DNA of 35,344 nucleotides from Rhodospirillaceae bacterium (GTDB lineage Bacteria; Pseudomonadota; Alphaproteobacteria; UBA8366), in assembly GCA_002716125.1 (NCBI GenBank), contig PAZH01000009.1:54993-90336 (forward strand), in the 5' to 3' direction. The notes under the pieces were generated by a model that saw nothing but the letters and a program-made list of their open reading frames with translations, ran no database searches and had not been told where the DNA came from. Positions within the stretch are counted from its first letter, which is position 1. Every line of letters starts with the position of its first letter. A program made the position numbers and the translations under genes. Positions 8,434 to 16,823 of this stretch are shown one piece after another.

Positions 8434-9924
8434 TCATTGGTTTGTACGCGTTCGCGACACCGCATCAAGCCAATTTTCGTATTTTTTCGCTCGATCGGGC
8501 TCCGTCATGTCGGGATCGAAGCGTTTTTCCAGACTCCAATTCTCACTGATCTGGCTGGTGTCCGCGTACAGGCCGGCCTGTAGGCCCGCCAGGTACGCCG
8601 CGCCGAGTGCGGTCGTTTCCGTTACGACCGGTCGTTCCACCGGAACCGCCAAACTATCGGAAAGGAATTGCATCGCCCAATCGTTCCGTACGAGTCCGCC
8701 ATCGACCCGAAGCGCCGTCGGGGCAGCGGCACCATCGGCGGCCATTGCCTCAAACAGGTCGCGTGTTTGATAGGCGATGGATTCGAGGGCCGCACGTACG
8801 ATCTCGGCGCGGCCACTGTCGCGGGTAAGGCCATAAATGGCCGCGCGGGCGTCGCTGTCCCAATAGGGTGCGCCCAAGCCCGTGAAGGCCGGCACCATAT
8901 ACACGCCGCTGTCCGGATGGGCGGCCCGCGCCATCGAATCCGTTTCCGCAGCATCGGCGATAATGCCGAGGCCATCTCGCAGCCATTGGATAGCCGCGCC
9001 GGCGATAAAGATGCTGCCTTCTAAAGCGTAGGTGGTTTTGCCCCCCAGCCGATAGGCGGTCGTCGTCAGTAGTTTGTTACGCGATTGCACAGCGGTTTCG
9101 CCCGTATTGAGAAGGGCGAAACATCCGGTGCCGTAGGTGCTCTTTATCATCCCAGGCGAAAGGCAGGCTTGCCCGACGGTCGCCGCTTGTTGATCGCCGG
9201 CCATGCCGCGGATTGGTAGGGCTTGGCCAAGCAGCGTGTCGGCGGCAAGGCCGAATTCGGCGGTGTTGTCGAGCACCTCCGGCAGGAGCGAGGCCGGTAA
9301 GTTAAAGACGTTCAGCAGTTCGTCGTCCCATTGTTGTCGATGAATGTCGAACAGCATGGTGCGGCTGGCGTTCGTCGCGTCGGTCACGTGGCGGTCGCCG
9401 CCGGTCAGCCGCCAAACGAGAAAACTGTCGATGGTCCCGCAGGCAAGTTCACCTGCCTCCGCCCGGTCTCGGGCGCCGTCGATGTTGTCGAGCAGCCATG
9501 CGATCTTTGTCGCGGAGAAGTAAGGATCGAGCAACAGACCGGTCTTGGCGGCAATTGTCGGCTCCAATCTTTGTTCTTTCAGTCGTGCACAAATCGCACC
9601 GGTTCGCCGGTCCTGCCAGACGATGGCGTTGTGCAGGACCTCGCCGGTCTGCCGGTCCCATAAGACTGTCGTCTCACGCTGGTTCGTGATGCCGATTCCG
9701 GCGATTGCGCCGACGTCGATCCCGGCCGTCTTAACGGCCTCGCGGCAGGTCGCTTCGGTGTCTCGCCAGATGACGTCGGGATCGTGTTCGACCCATCCGG
9801 GTTTCGGGAATATCTGCGGCAATTCTCGTTGCGCGGTTGCCAGAGCATTTCCGGACGGTTCGAAAACCATCGCGCGTGTGCTGGTGGTTCCTTGATCGAT
9901 CGCAAGTAGAAAGGCGTTGCTCAT
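8434..9924 (-). CDS. glpK: Glycerol kinase
   Basis: From ATG 9924 ([18 protein letters not shown]) the protein has 496 residues, the standard FGGY-type GlpK length. The phosphate-1 loop [14 protein letters not shown], the WQDRRT segment, the substrate-region [13 protein letters not shown] and the ATP-binding region with [15 protein letters not shown] are all present. It phosphorylates glycerol to sn-glycerol-3-phosphate in the cytoplasm, feeding GlpD. The frame extends upstream to 10035, but those residues have no family similarity. It is divergent from the glutamine synthetase-like gene over an 86-bp gap that must hold both promoters. Confidence 0.94.
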   Translation of the reverse strand: MSNAFLLAIDQGTTSTRAMVFEPSGNALATAQRELPQIFPKPGWVEHDPDVIWRDTEATCREAVKTAGIDVGAIAGIGITNQRETTVLWDRQTGEVLHNAIVWQDRRTGAICARLKEQRLEPTIAAKTGLLLDPYFSATKIAWLLDNIDGARDRAEAGELACGTIDSFLVWRLTGGDRHVTDATNASRTMLFDIHRQQWDDELLNVFNLPASLLPEVLDNTAEFGLAADTLLGQALPIRGMAGDQQAATVGQACLSPGMIKSTYGTGCFALLNTGETAVQSRNKLLTTTAYRLGGKTTYALEGSIFIAGAAIQWLRDGLGIIADAAETDSMARAAHPDSGVYMVPAFTGLGAPYWDSDARAAIYGLTRDSGRAEIVRAALESIAYQTRDLFEAMAADGAAAPTALRVDGGLVRNDWAMQFLSDSLAVPVERPVVTETTALGAAYLAGLQAGLYADTSQISENWSLEKRFDPDMTEPDRAKKYENWLDAVSRTRTNQ

Positions 9925-10010
9925 GTCGGCTAACTCAAACGGTTTCGATTTCGCTGTCATGACAATTTCACTGCATTTTGCAAGGATGCCCTCAGCAACG
10001 GAGGAAAGCC

Positions 10011-11375
10011 ATGTCTGGAATGATGGATCGTGCAACTTTAGAGAAGGCGGTCGGCGACGCAGAGATCGATACGGTCCTCGTTTGTTTTCCGGATATGCAG
10101 GGTCGGCTTGTCGGCAAGCGCGTCACGGGGCGGTTTTACCTCGAAGAAGTGCAACGCGAGATGCATGTCTGCGACTACCTTCTGACCGTCGACATGGAAA
10201 TGGAGCCGGTACCTGGATATCGGGCGGCGTCCTGGGACAAAGGGTACGGTGATTTCGCTGTGCGACCCGATCCGTCGACGATGCGCCGCATCCCTTGGTT
10301 GGAGGGAACGGCCTTGGTTCTGGGTGACTGCGTCGATCATCATGGCGATGATCTGCCGCATGCGCCGCGCAGTATTCTGAAACGGCAGCTCGCGCGGGCT
10401 TTGGACGCCGGTTACCGGGTAAAGATGGGATCGGAGCTGGAATTCTACCTCTTCGATGATTCCTACGAGGAAGTCGCCGAGAAGCGATATACGGACCTCA
10501 AAACGGCCGGACGCTATATCGAGGACTATCACATCTTTCAGACCACGAAAGAGGAAGGCCTGATCCGCGCCGTGCGGAATGGGATGGACGGTGCCGGTGT
10601 GCCGGTCGAATTCTCCAAGGGCGAATGGGGCCCGGGTCAGGAAGAGATAAATCTACGCTACGCCGAAGCGCTTGAGATGGCGGATCGGCACAGCATCTAC
10701 AAGAACGGTCTGAAAGAGATGGCTTGGCAGCACGGCAAGTCGGTCACCTTTATGGCGAAGTGGCGCGAAGATCTCGCGGGCAATAGCTGCCACATTCATT
10801 CGTCGCTTTGGGATGCAGCTGACGATTCGCCGGCATTTGCGGACGCCGCTGCCGCCGACGGTTGGGCGACATTGTTCAAATGTTATCTGGCGGGCCAAGT
10901 CGCGCTCGCCCGCGATATGACGTTGTTCCTGGCCCCTTACATCAACTCATACAAGCGGTTTCAATCGGGCTCGTTTGCGCCGACAAAGGCGGTCTGGAGC
11001 CGAGACAACCGGACCGCCGGGTTTCGCGTGGTGGGAGAAGGCCCGGGCTTGCGGGTCGAGAATCGCGTGCCGGGGGCCGATGCCAATCCCTATCTGGCGT
11101 TCGCCGCCACGATCGCCGCAGGGCTGCACGGTATCGAGGCGAATCTGCCACTGCCGGACGAAATCGAAGGGAACATCTACGAGAACCCCGGTGTGCAGGA
11201 CGTTCCGGTCACCTTACGGGACGCCATCGCGGCGCTCGAGAATTCCGCACCGATGAAAGCCGCCTTCGGCGAAGAGGTGATCGAGCATTACTTGCATGCT
11301 GCGCGATGGGAACAGACGGAATACGATCGCCGAGTCACCGATTTTGAGTTGAATCGGCACTTCGAAAGGTCATGA
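10011..11375 (+). CDS. Glutamine synthetase-family ligase (PuuA/gamma-glutamyl-amine synthetase type)
   Basis: The 454-residue protein has a GS beta-grasp N-terminus ([18 protein letters not shown]) and a GS catalytic domain. The metal-binding Glu region is [11 protein letters not shown]. The Glu/ATP region [21 protein letters not shown] is followed by HIHSSLWD, and the C-terminal part by [31 protein letters not shown]. Many such paralogues join glutamate to amines such as putrescine rather than ammonia; the true acceptor here cannot be read. A good ribosome site (GGAGGAAA, ending at 10007) sits before ATG 10011. No puuB, puuC or puuD genes are adjacent. Confidence 0.88.
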   Translation: MSGMMDRATLEKAVGDAEIDTVLVCFPDMQGRLVGKRVTGRFYLEEVQREMHVCDYLLTVDMEMEPVPGYRAASWDKGYGDFAVRPDPSTMRRIPWLEGTALVLGDCVDHHGDDLPHAPRSILKRQLARALDAGYRVKMGSELEFYLFDDSYEEVAEKRYTDLKTAGRYIEDYHIFQTTKEEGLIRAVRNGMDGAGVPVEFSKGEWGPGQEEINLRYAEALEMADRHSIYKNGLKEMAWQHGKSVTFMAKWREDLAGNSCHIHSSLWDAADDSPAFADAAAADGWATLFKCYLAGQVALARDMTLFLAPYINSYKRFQSGSFAPTKAVWSRDNRTAGFRVVGEGPGLRVENRVPGADANPYLAFAATIAAGLHGIEANLPLPDEIEGNIYENPGVQDVPVTLRDAIAALENSAPMKAAFGEEVIEHYLHAARWEQTEYDRRVTDFELNRHFERS

Positions 11376-11422
11376 TACGGCCTATCTCATCTTCACTTCC
11401 CACGATTTAGAGAAGGCTGACA

Positions 11423-12583
11423 ATGGCACTCAATCGCGATGAACACGGCTTTGATGCGCCGGTCGAACTCGGTCATCCCATACGCACCGGTCTGCCGGAT
11501 GGACACGCGACGGGACCCGAAATCGGCGAACGCCTGCCGGACTTCACGCTGCCGGATGCGAACGGTAATGCCGTCAGTTTTCACAAGGATCGCGGAACCG
11601 CGAAGGCGGCGGTCGTATTCTATCGGTCCGCCGTTTGGTGACCCCCTTGTTGGACGCAGCTCGGGGAGCTGCGCGATTCATACGATAAGTTCGAAGCCGC
11701 CAGCATGAAGGTCTATGCGATCTCCTACGATGATCAGGAATGCCTGTCGGAATTCGGCGACAAGCAAAACATTCCTTTTACGCTCCTTTCGGATATCGAT
11801 TCCGATGTCATCCGCGCTTATGGCATCCTGAACGATCAAGTCTCGCCGGAAGACGGGTTCTTTTACGGCATTCCTTATCCGGGCGTATATGTAACGGACG
11901 AAGAGGGGGTCGTCGTCGCGAAATTCTTTCATGATACGTACAAGAAGCGCGACAGTGCCGAGATGTTGATCGCTGCCGCGGCAGGAAGAGTCGAGATACC
12001 AGATGACGTTCCGCAGGCGAGGGGCGGCGACGATGAGGTGAAACTGTCCGTCGGTCTGGTGGGCGGTAAGGGCGATATCCGACAAGGCATTTTGCGCGAG
12101 ATCGTTGCGCGATTCGAACTCAGCGACGGATTACACATTTATGGCGAACCCGTACCCGACGGTCTGGTGGCGACGAGGGTGACCGTGAAGGGCCCGGACG
12201 GCCTCATGTGTGAAGCGCCGATCCTGCCCCCGACCGAGCCGCTGACGCTCGCCGCGATGGGTGTGAAGCTACAGGTCTGGAGCGGCGAAGTCGACATTCG
12301 AGTGCCGATATACGCCGCCAGCGAATTGGCGACGGAAGTGGCGCCTTTGGCACAGGATTCGGTGGAGATCGAAGTGACCGTCCGATATCAGGCCTGCAAT
12401 GATGATACGTGCCTCCTGCCGAGGACGGAGACGTTTACATTGGATGTGCCGATGGATGTTACAGAGGTGCCGGCGATTCCGGTGCATCAGGGGCACGGGC
12501 AGCGGGAAGGGAATTACGACGGGTTGCCGCATATGAAGCGGTTGTTGAAGCGGAAACCGGCGGGCCGGAACAACCCGATCTAG
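11423..12583 (+). CDS. Selenoprotein: peroxiredoxin-like (AhpC/TSA) domain fused to a DsbD-N-like domain, Sec at TGA 11639
   Basis: The full frame is 386 residues with one internal TGA (11639-11641, residue 73). The N-terminal thioredoxin-fold domain (about residues 25-180) has GERLPDFTLPDANGNAVSF and VVFYRSAVW, then UGA, then PPCWTQLGEL. The family has WCPxC here, so UGA replaces the first, reactive Cys, giving U73-P-P-C76. A perfect hairpin follows at SECIS distance. The C-terminal half (about 205-350) resembles the periplasmic N-terminal domain of DsbD, including YQACNDDTCLLP with Cys325 and Cys330. No signal peptide is seen, so the location is probably cytoplasmic. AGAAGG precedes ATG 11423. 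It probably reduces peroxides or disulfides; the substrate is unknown. Truncation at UGA would leave 72 residues without the active site. Confidence 0.87.
11655..11673 (+). promoter_or_regulatory. Bacterial SECIS-like hairpin for the peroxiredoxin-like selenoprotein
   Basis: CGCAGCTC (11655-11662) pairs perfectly with GAGCTGCG (11666-11673), closing the small loop GGG, or CGGGG if the top pair opens. The loop starts 21 bases after the UGA. Published bacterial SECIS models expect a small apical loop with a G in its first two positions about 16-37 nt after UGA, and all three conditions are met. The element lies within the coding sequence, as SelB-dependent elements do in bacteria. Confidence 0.82.
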
Positions 12584-12786
12584 CCGCCAAGGGCGCCGAC
12601 GATCTGCTGATACAGCGCGTTGACCTGACCGCCGAGCAGGAAGACAACAGCGGCAATAGCGATGCTGATGACGCTGGCGATCATGGCGTATTCGATTGAT
12701 GTGAGACCCGACGTGTTGCGACACCATCGGGAAATGGAGCGCTTCGAAATCTCCGCACGCTGTAAACGCAAAGTTAACCTCCGCAT
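12580..12786 (-). CDS. Flp/Fap-type IVb pilin, solitary
   Basis: About 68 residues from ATG 12786. A TTG at 12771 is an alternative because GGAGG lies 6 bases before it (63 residues). The class IVb prepilin site is clear: a basic leader, then SG before LTSIEYAMIASVISIAIAAVV, with Glu at +5 and Tyr at +6 after the Gly, then one hydrophobic helix and a short tail. The family forms tight-adherence (Tad) pili after cleavage by a CpaA/TadV peptidase. No tad/cpa gene lies in this window, so it depends on machinery elsewhere. Its stop overlaps the stop of the convergent selenoprotein gene. Confidence 0.85.
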   Translation of the reverse strand: MRRLTLRLQRAEISKRSISRWCRNTSGLTSIEYAMIASVISIAIAAVVFLLGGQVNALYQQIVGALGG

Positions 12787-12797
12787 TTGTAGAGTGA

Positions 12798-12844
12798 CCA
12801 ATTCTAGCGCCGCTCATGCGTTCGGGACAATCGGCTAGAATTGG
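12798..12844. repeat. 11-bp perfect inverted repeat between the pilin and GrdB-like genes
   Basis: CCAATTCTAGC (12798-12808) and GCTAGAATTGG (12834-12844) are exact complements around a 25-nt spacer. The element lies in the divergent control region of the Flp pilin and the GrdB-like selenoprotein and sits just upstream of the pilin ATG. It could be an operator or an RNA hairpin in the leader of either gene. It lacks the T-run of an intrinsic terminator. Confidence 0.6.
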
Positions 12845-12905
12845 CCGAAACGTCGCTCATATCTGTTAGAGTTGAGCTAGAGATAACGGAGAGGACCTAC
12901 CGGCC

Positions 12906-13787
12906 ATGACCTACGTGCGTTATATCGACAAGACGCGGGAGTACTACCGCAGCCAAGGGTACGAGAAACCGTATCAATGGGCGCATTTCGACAATGTCGC
13001 TTTTCAGCCGCTCTCCAAAGCCTTGGCCGACTCCCGTGTTGCTCTGGTTTCAACCGGTGAAGTCGAAGTGAAAGGGGTCGATCTGTCCGAGGATGAAAAC
13101 CAGATGGGCAACGTCGGCGGCGTATATTCGATACCTTCAACAACGCCTGAATCGAATCTCTTTAGCGCGTCGCACAGTTACGATAAGCACGCAACGACAT
13201 TGGAGGATGTAAATGCGTTCTTTCCGACTGCGCGCTTGCACGAGGCGGTTGAGGACGGTCGGATCGGCAGCCTCACCAAGCGATTTATCGGCGTCTACAA
13301 CGCCTACAGCCAACGACGGACTTTGGAGCGTGATGCGCCGGAAGTCTTAAAGAGGTTACGGGAAGACGGCGCCGATGTCGCCGTAATGGTCCCGGTCTGA
13401 CCCGTGTGCCACCAGACCGTGAGTCTGGTATCGCGCTATCTCGAAGAGAACGGCATTCCGACCGTGGTGATTGCCGCCGCGCGCGACATTGTCGAGCATT
13501 GCGGCGTCGCACGTATGCTGCATGTCGACTTCCCCCTCGGCAGTCCGTGCGGGGAGCCGTTTGACGTCGAACAGCAACGCGCCATTCTCGACCTCGGCTT
13601 TAAGTTGTTGGAAGAGGCTTCGGCCCCGCGCACGACCGAAATGGCGCCTTTTGAATGGAGCCAGGGCAGCGAGTGGAAAGAATTGGTCTTCACCGAGGCC
13701 CGACCATGGAAGAGCGGCGAGGACGAGCAGGATTGGCTTCGTAAGAAGGCGCTTTATAAGTCCTTGAAGGCGGAAGGGAAGGTCTAG
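12906..13787 (+). CDS. Selenoprotein: glycine/sarcosine/betaine reductase selenoprotein B (GrdB)-like protein, Sec at TGA 13398
   Basis: The 293-residue frame has one internal TGA (13398-13400, residue 165). Before it runs RLREDGADVAVMVPV; after it PVCHQTVSLVSRYLEENGIPTVVI. The Cys forms known to me in this GrdB-like group read 'PVCPVCHQ', so UGA occupies the first Cys of CxxC, giving U165-P-V-C168. A perfect hairpin follows at SECIS spacing. In clostridial GrdB the Sec attacks the substrate to form a Sec-carboxymethyl intermediate. This protein is shorter than GrdB and has no GrdA/GrdC neighbours, so glycine reduction should not be assumed; it may be a redox enzyme of unknown substrate. Purine-rich CGGAGAGGAC lies upstream of ATG 12906. 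Stopping at UGA would lose the C-terminal 128 residues. Confidence 0.88.
13411..13429 (+). promoter_or_regulatory. Bacterial SECIS-like hairpin for the GrdB-like selenoprotein
   Basis: ACCAGAC (13411-13417) pairs perfectly with GTCTGGT (13423-13429) around the 5-nt loop CGTGA. The loop starts 17 bases after UGA, and its second base is G, in line with the usual bacterial SECIS rules. It is inside the coding sequence and differs in sequence from the hairpin of the upstream selenoprotein, so it is not a simple duplication. Confidence 0.82.
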
Positions 13788-13863
13788 CGTAGGTTTAGAC
13801 AGGTGACGCAAGATTGTGGTATCCAGGTAGGGTGTCGAATGTGAGTGAATTGAGGAATCCGAT

Positions 13864-15882
13864 TTGCGTAACGCACCGATAGTCGAGGATGGCGTGGTCA
13901 GCCGTCGCCGAATTTGGCGGCTTCTATCGGTGTGCGGAATCCTCTTTTCTGTCATCCTAAGTCCGGTTGATACGCTGGCCGCTGAATTAGACCTTACGGC
14001 GTCCGAAAAAGCCTGGTTGGCGGCGCATCCGCGCATCCGTCTCACGCCCGATCCCGACTTTCCACCGATCGAGTATTTCCGCGATGGCCAGTTCTTCGGT
14101 ATTGCGGCGGATTATGTCCGCCTGATCGAGCGAAAACTCGGCATCAAATTCGAGATTCGAGAAGTTGATTCCTGGTCGACGTCCGTGAAAGAGACCAAAG
14201 CGCGGGAGAACGACGTTTGGTCTGCCGTCGCCGTGACGCCCGAGCGTCAAAAGTTCATGGTGTTCTCAGCGCCTTATATCGATTCGCCCGCTGTCATTGT
14301 TGTGCGCGATACGACGACCCAGTCCCTGAGCGTGCGAGAGCTCGCGGGTCTCAGGGTCGGCGTCATCAAAAACTACGCGATCGGTGCGCTTCTTCGTCAA
14401 AGTCACCCGGATATTCCGTTTGAAGACGTGCCGAATGCGGCGGCCGGTTTGAAACGTGTCTCTTTTGGCAGTCTGGACGCAGTCGTCTTAAATCTGGCCA
14501 TCGCATCACATGCGATCGAGGCTAATTCGATCACCAATTTGAGAGTCGCAGGCGACGCGGGTCCGGGATTGAGTTGGCGGTTCGCGGTGTGAAACGATTG
14601 GAAGCCGCTCCGAGACCTCATCAATAGAGCGTTGACTTCAATCTCGGTTGACGAACACCGCGAGATCAGACGCAAATGGATCGCCCTCGAACAATCTGGA
14701 TTTCATATCGACCGGAAATTCATTATCTGGGGTGTCGTTATATTCGGCGGCCTTTTGTTTATCGGCGTCCTGATTTGGAACCATTCGCTGCGCAGTGTCG
14801 TCACGTCTCGAACAGCGGAATTGAGCGCGAGCGAAAGCCGGATTCGGACTGTTGTCGATAACGTTATCGAAGGCATCATGACGGTCGACCGGCATGGTAT
14901 GATCCGGGATGTCAACGCGGCCTCGCTCGATCTGTTCAAGGCGGAAACGGACGATTTGATCGGACGCCACATCGGCGAACTCGCGGTTGGCAGCGGGCGG
15001 GATGGCGAGGTGCATCCGCTTGTTGCCTTCATCTTGTCGGGCGAAGCGCATCGATCGGGTCAGGTCGCTGAGTTTGAAGGCGTCGATTATAACGGCATTC
15101 GCTTCCCGATGGAGGTCGGCGCGCGCGAAGTGCAAAACGCACGCGAACATTTTTTCGTTGTCATCCTGCGCGATATCTCCGATCGCAAGCATATGGAGCA
15201 GCTGAAGTCAGAGTTTGTCTCGACGGTGACGCACGAGCTTCGTACACCCCTCACGTCCATCCGAGGCACGCTAGGTCTGATTATGGGCGGTGCCGTTGGT
15301 GACCTGCCCGAGAAGGCACAGGAAATGGTCGCCATCGCCGACCGCAACACGCAACGATTAGCGGAACTGGTGAACGATATTCTCGATATGGAGAAGATCG
15401 ATTCGGGCCGTATGGATATCAACCTAAAACCTCTCGATCTGTCGAAACTTGTCGAAAGCAGCGTGCAGGACAATCAGATGTATGCGGAACAATTCAACGT
15501 TGAGCTTCGCTTTAAGGGGCTCGCTGCCGGCACCACCGTGAATGCGGACGAAACGCGCCTGATGCAGGTCATGGCGAATTTGCTCTCCAATGCAGTGAAA
15601 TTCTCTCCGCCCGGTGGCCAGGTCGATATCGCGGTTGAAGAGGTCGATGGCCGCGTGAAGGTTTCGGTTATCGACCGCTGCGCGGGTATTCCGGAAGCGT
15701 TCCGCGCGCGCATTTTCGAACGGTTCACGCAAGCGGATTCGTCGAACAAGCGCCGTACGGGTGGGACCGGGCTTGGTCTCAGCATTTCAGCTGCCATTGT
15801 CGAGGCCCATAAAGGGGTGCTCGATTTCGAGTCCGAGGTGGATAAAGGCACCACCTTCTTCTTCGATCTGCAAAAGCTTTAA
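13864..15882 (+). pseudogene. Sensor histidine kinase with periplasmic SBP_bac_3 domain, interrupted by in-frame TGA
   Basis: Read through TGA 14590-14592, this is a 672-codon kinase. It has a signal/anchor segment (LLSVCGILFSVILS), a type-3 solute-binding domain (ERQKFMVFSAPYIDSPAVIVV), a membrane helix (FIIWGVVIFGGLLFIGVLIW), a PAS domain, HisKA with VTHELRTPL (His457) and HATPase_c (NLLSNAVKFSPPGG, GTGLGLSIS). At the TGA the text is SWRFAV-stop-NDWKPL, where this domain normally has Arg or Lys (CGA to TGA is one transition). No SECIS-like hairpin follows. The ATP-lid G1 box reads DRCAGIP, with Cys606 replacing the usual first Gly, a second probable defect. TTG 13864 was chosen because GAGG lies 8 bases upstream and a stop closes the frame above. 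No response regulator is adjacent. Confidence 0.8.
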
Positions 15883-16733
15883 TGGGCCCGATAGACGATC
15901 CAAAGCATGGCGAGTCCGATGGTGAAGAACAGGCCGCCGATAAAGTAAACCAATACCGCTTGATCGATCCGGCCCTGTAGCCGAGGGCCGATCTGACCGC
16001 CGATTAGAACGCCGGGCACGGTATAGCAAACCAAGTTCCACGGAAATGCGGCAACCCCGCCAGCCAGAATCAATCCTGTGACGAGCGTGGCGGCACTCGC
16101 CAACACGACCAGAATGGAAACGAAGACGGAGGTTCCCGCGGCGACGGGTACTGGAAGACGATGCCGTTTGATCAATTGCGGCATCAAGACTTCACCAATC
16201 CCGACGGAAACCATACCCGTCAGGAGTGCGCCGAACCCCGTGATGGCGGCGCCGAGGCCTTGGCGCGGTTTGCGGTAGCGATAGGTCTGCCCGTCGGAAT
16301 CGACGAGCTGTGTTTCTTCACCGGCCGGGATCGCTGGGGCCGCATCGCTTTTCCGAAGCATAACGGCGGCCAACCCGAGCATCAGAACACCGTAAACGCC
16401 CTTCAACAGGAGGTCGTCGGCGAGGTTCGCGATTAGCGCGCCGATGATACCGAGCGGCACGCCGATGGTGGCGAAAGGGAGCGCGCTCCGGAAATCGACG
16501 AGTCGGCGCCGGTAATAGCCAACAAATGCGGAAGAGAAGCCGAAACACTGGGTCAGCAGGGCGGCGGCGAAGGCGGCGACGGCGCTTGTCAGCGCGTATT
16601 CCGGCCCGATCATCGGCAGGATGATCAGCATGATCGGCGTGAAGAGAGCGGGGCCACCTATTCCGCAAAGCGACGCGGTCGTCGTCACGCAGATCGCGAG
16701 CGGAAACATGAACCAGTAAATCGTCCAATCCAT
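15879..16733 (-). CDS. TauE/SafE-family (sulfite exporter-like) membrane permease
   Basis: 284 residues with about eight hydrophobic segments in two halves. The first half has TTASLCGIGGPALFTPIMLI and the second GALLTGMVSVGIGEVLMPQLI, the duplicated Gly-rich TauE/SafE motifs. A short charged loop (PAGEETQLVDSDGQTYRYRKPRQG) separates them. Members export sulfite, sulfoacetate or other organic anions across the inner membrane; the substrate here is not evident. Its 3' end overlaps the kinase stop by 4 bp in convergent orientation. It is divergent from mtnA, with a 90-bp gap between them. Confidence 0.88.
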   Translation of the reverse strand: MDWTIYWFMFPLAICVTTTASLCGIGGPALFTPIMLIILPMIGPEYALTSAVAAFAAALLTQCFGFSSAFVGYYRRRLVDFRSALPFATIGVPLGIIGALIANLADDLLLKGVYGVLMLGLAAVMLRKSDAAPAIPAGEETQLVDSDGQTYRYRKPRQGLGAAITGFGALLTGMVSVGIGEVLMPQLIKRHRLPVPVAAGTSVFVSILVVLASAATLVTGLILAGGVAAFPWNLVCYTVPGVLIGGQIGPRLQGRIDQAVLVYFIGGLFFTIGLAMLWIVYRAH

Positions 16734-16823
16734 TTGCGGCCGTGCCCTCGCTCGGGCGTCCCTTTTCAGTCGAATGGCGGCTCGATATAAAAGCGCTTCG
16801 CTTTATCAGGATGGAACCGCGCG

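Noticed and set aside
10038..10532. A 164-codon minus-strand ORF opposite the glutamine synthetase-like gene
   Set aside because: Shadow frame of a strongly conserved enzyme.
11705..12583. A separate gene starting at ATG 11705
   Set aside because: It begins in the middle of the peroxiredoxin fold. Sequence between the TGA and this ATG is conserved family sequence in the same frame.
13404..13787. A separate gene starting at GTG 13404 downstream of the TGA
   Set aside because: It is the same frame and the same conserved protein as the upstream ORF, with the UGA at the expected Cys, so one selenoprotein gene explains both.
14590..14592. TGA in the sensor kinase as a third selenocysteine codon
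   Set aside because: The position is normally Arg/Lys, not Cys. No CxxC or redox motif surrounds it, and no stable hairpin follows within 40 bases.
16787..16805. A riboswitch upstream of mtnA
   Set aside because: Only a small imperfect hairpin is visible. No SAM-riboswitch core can be recognised in the 90-bp leader.
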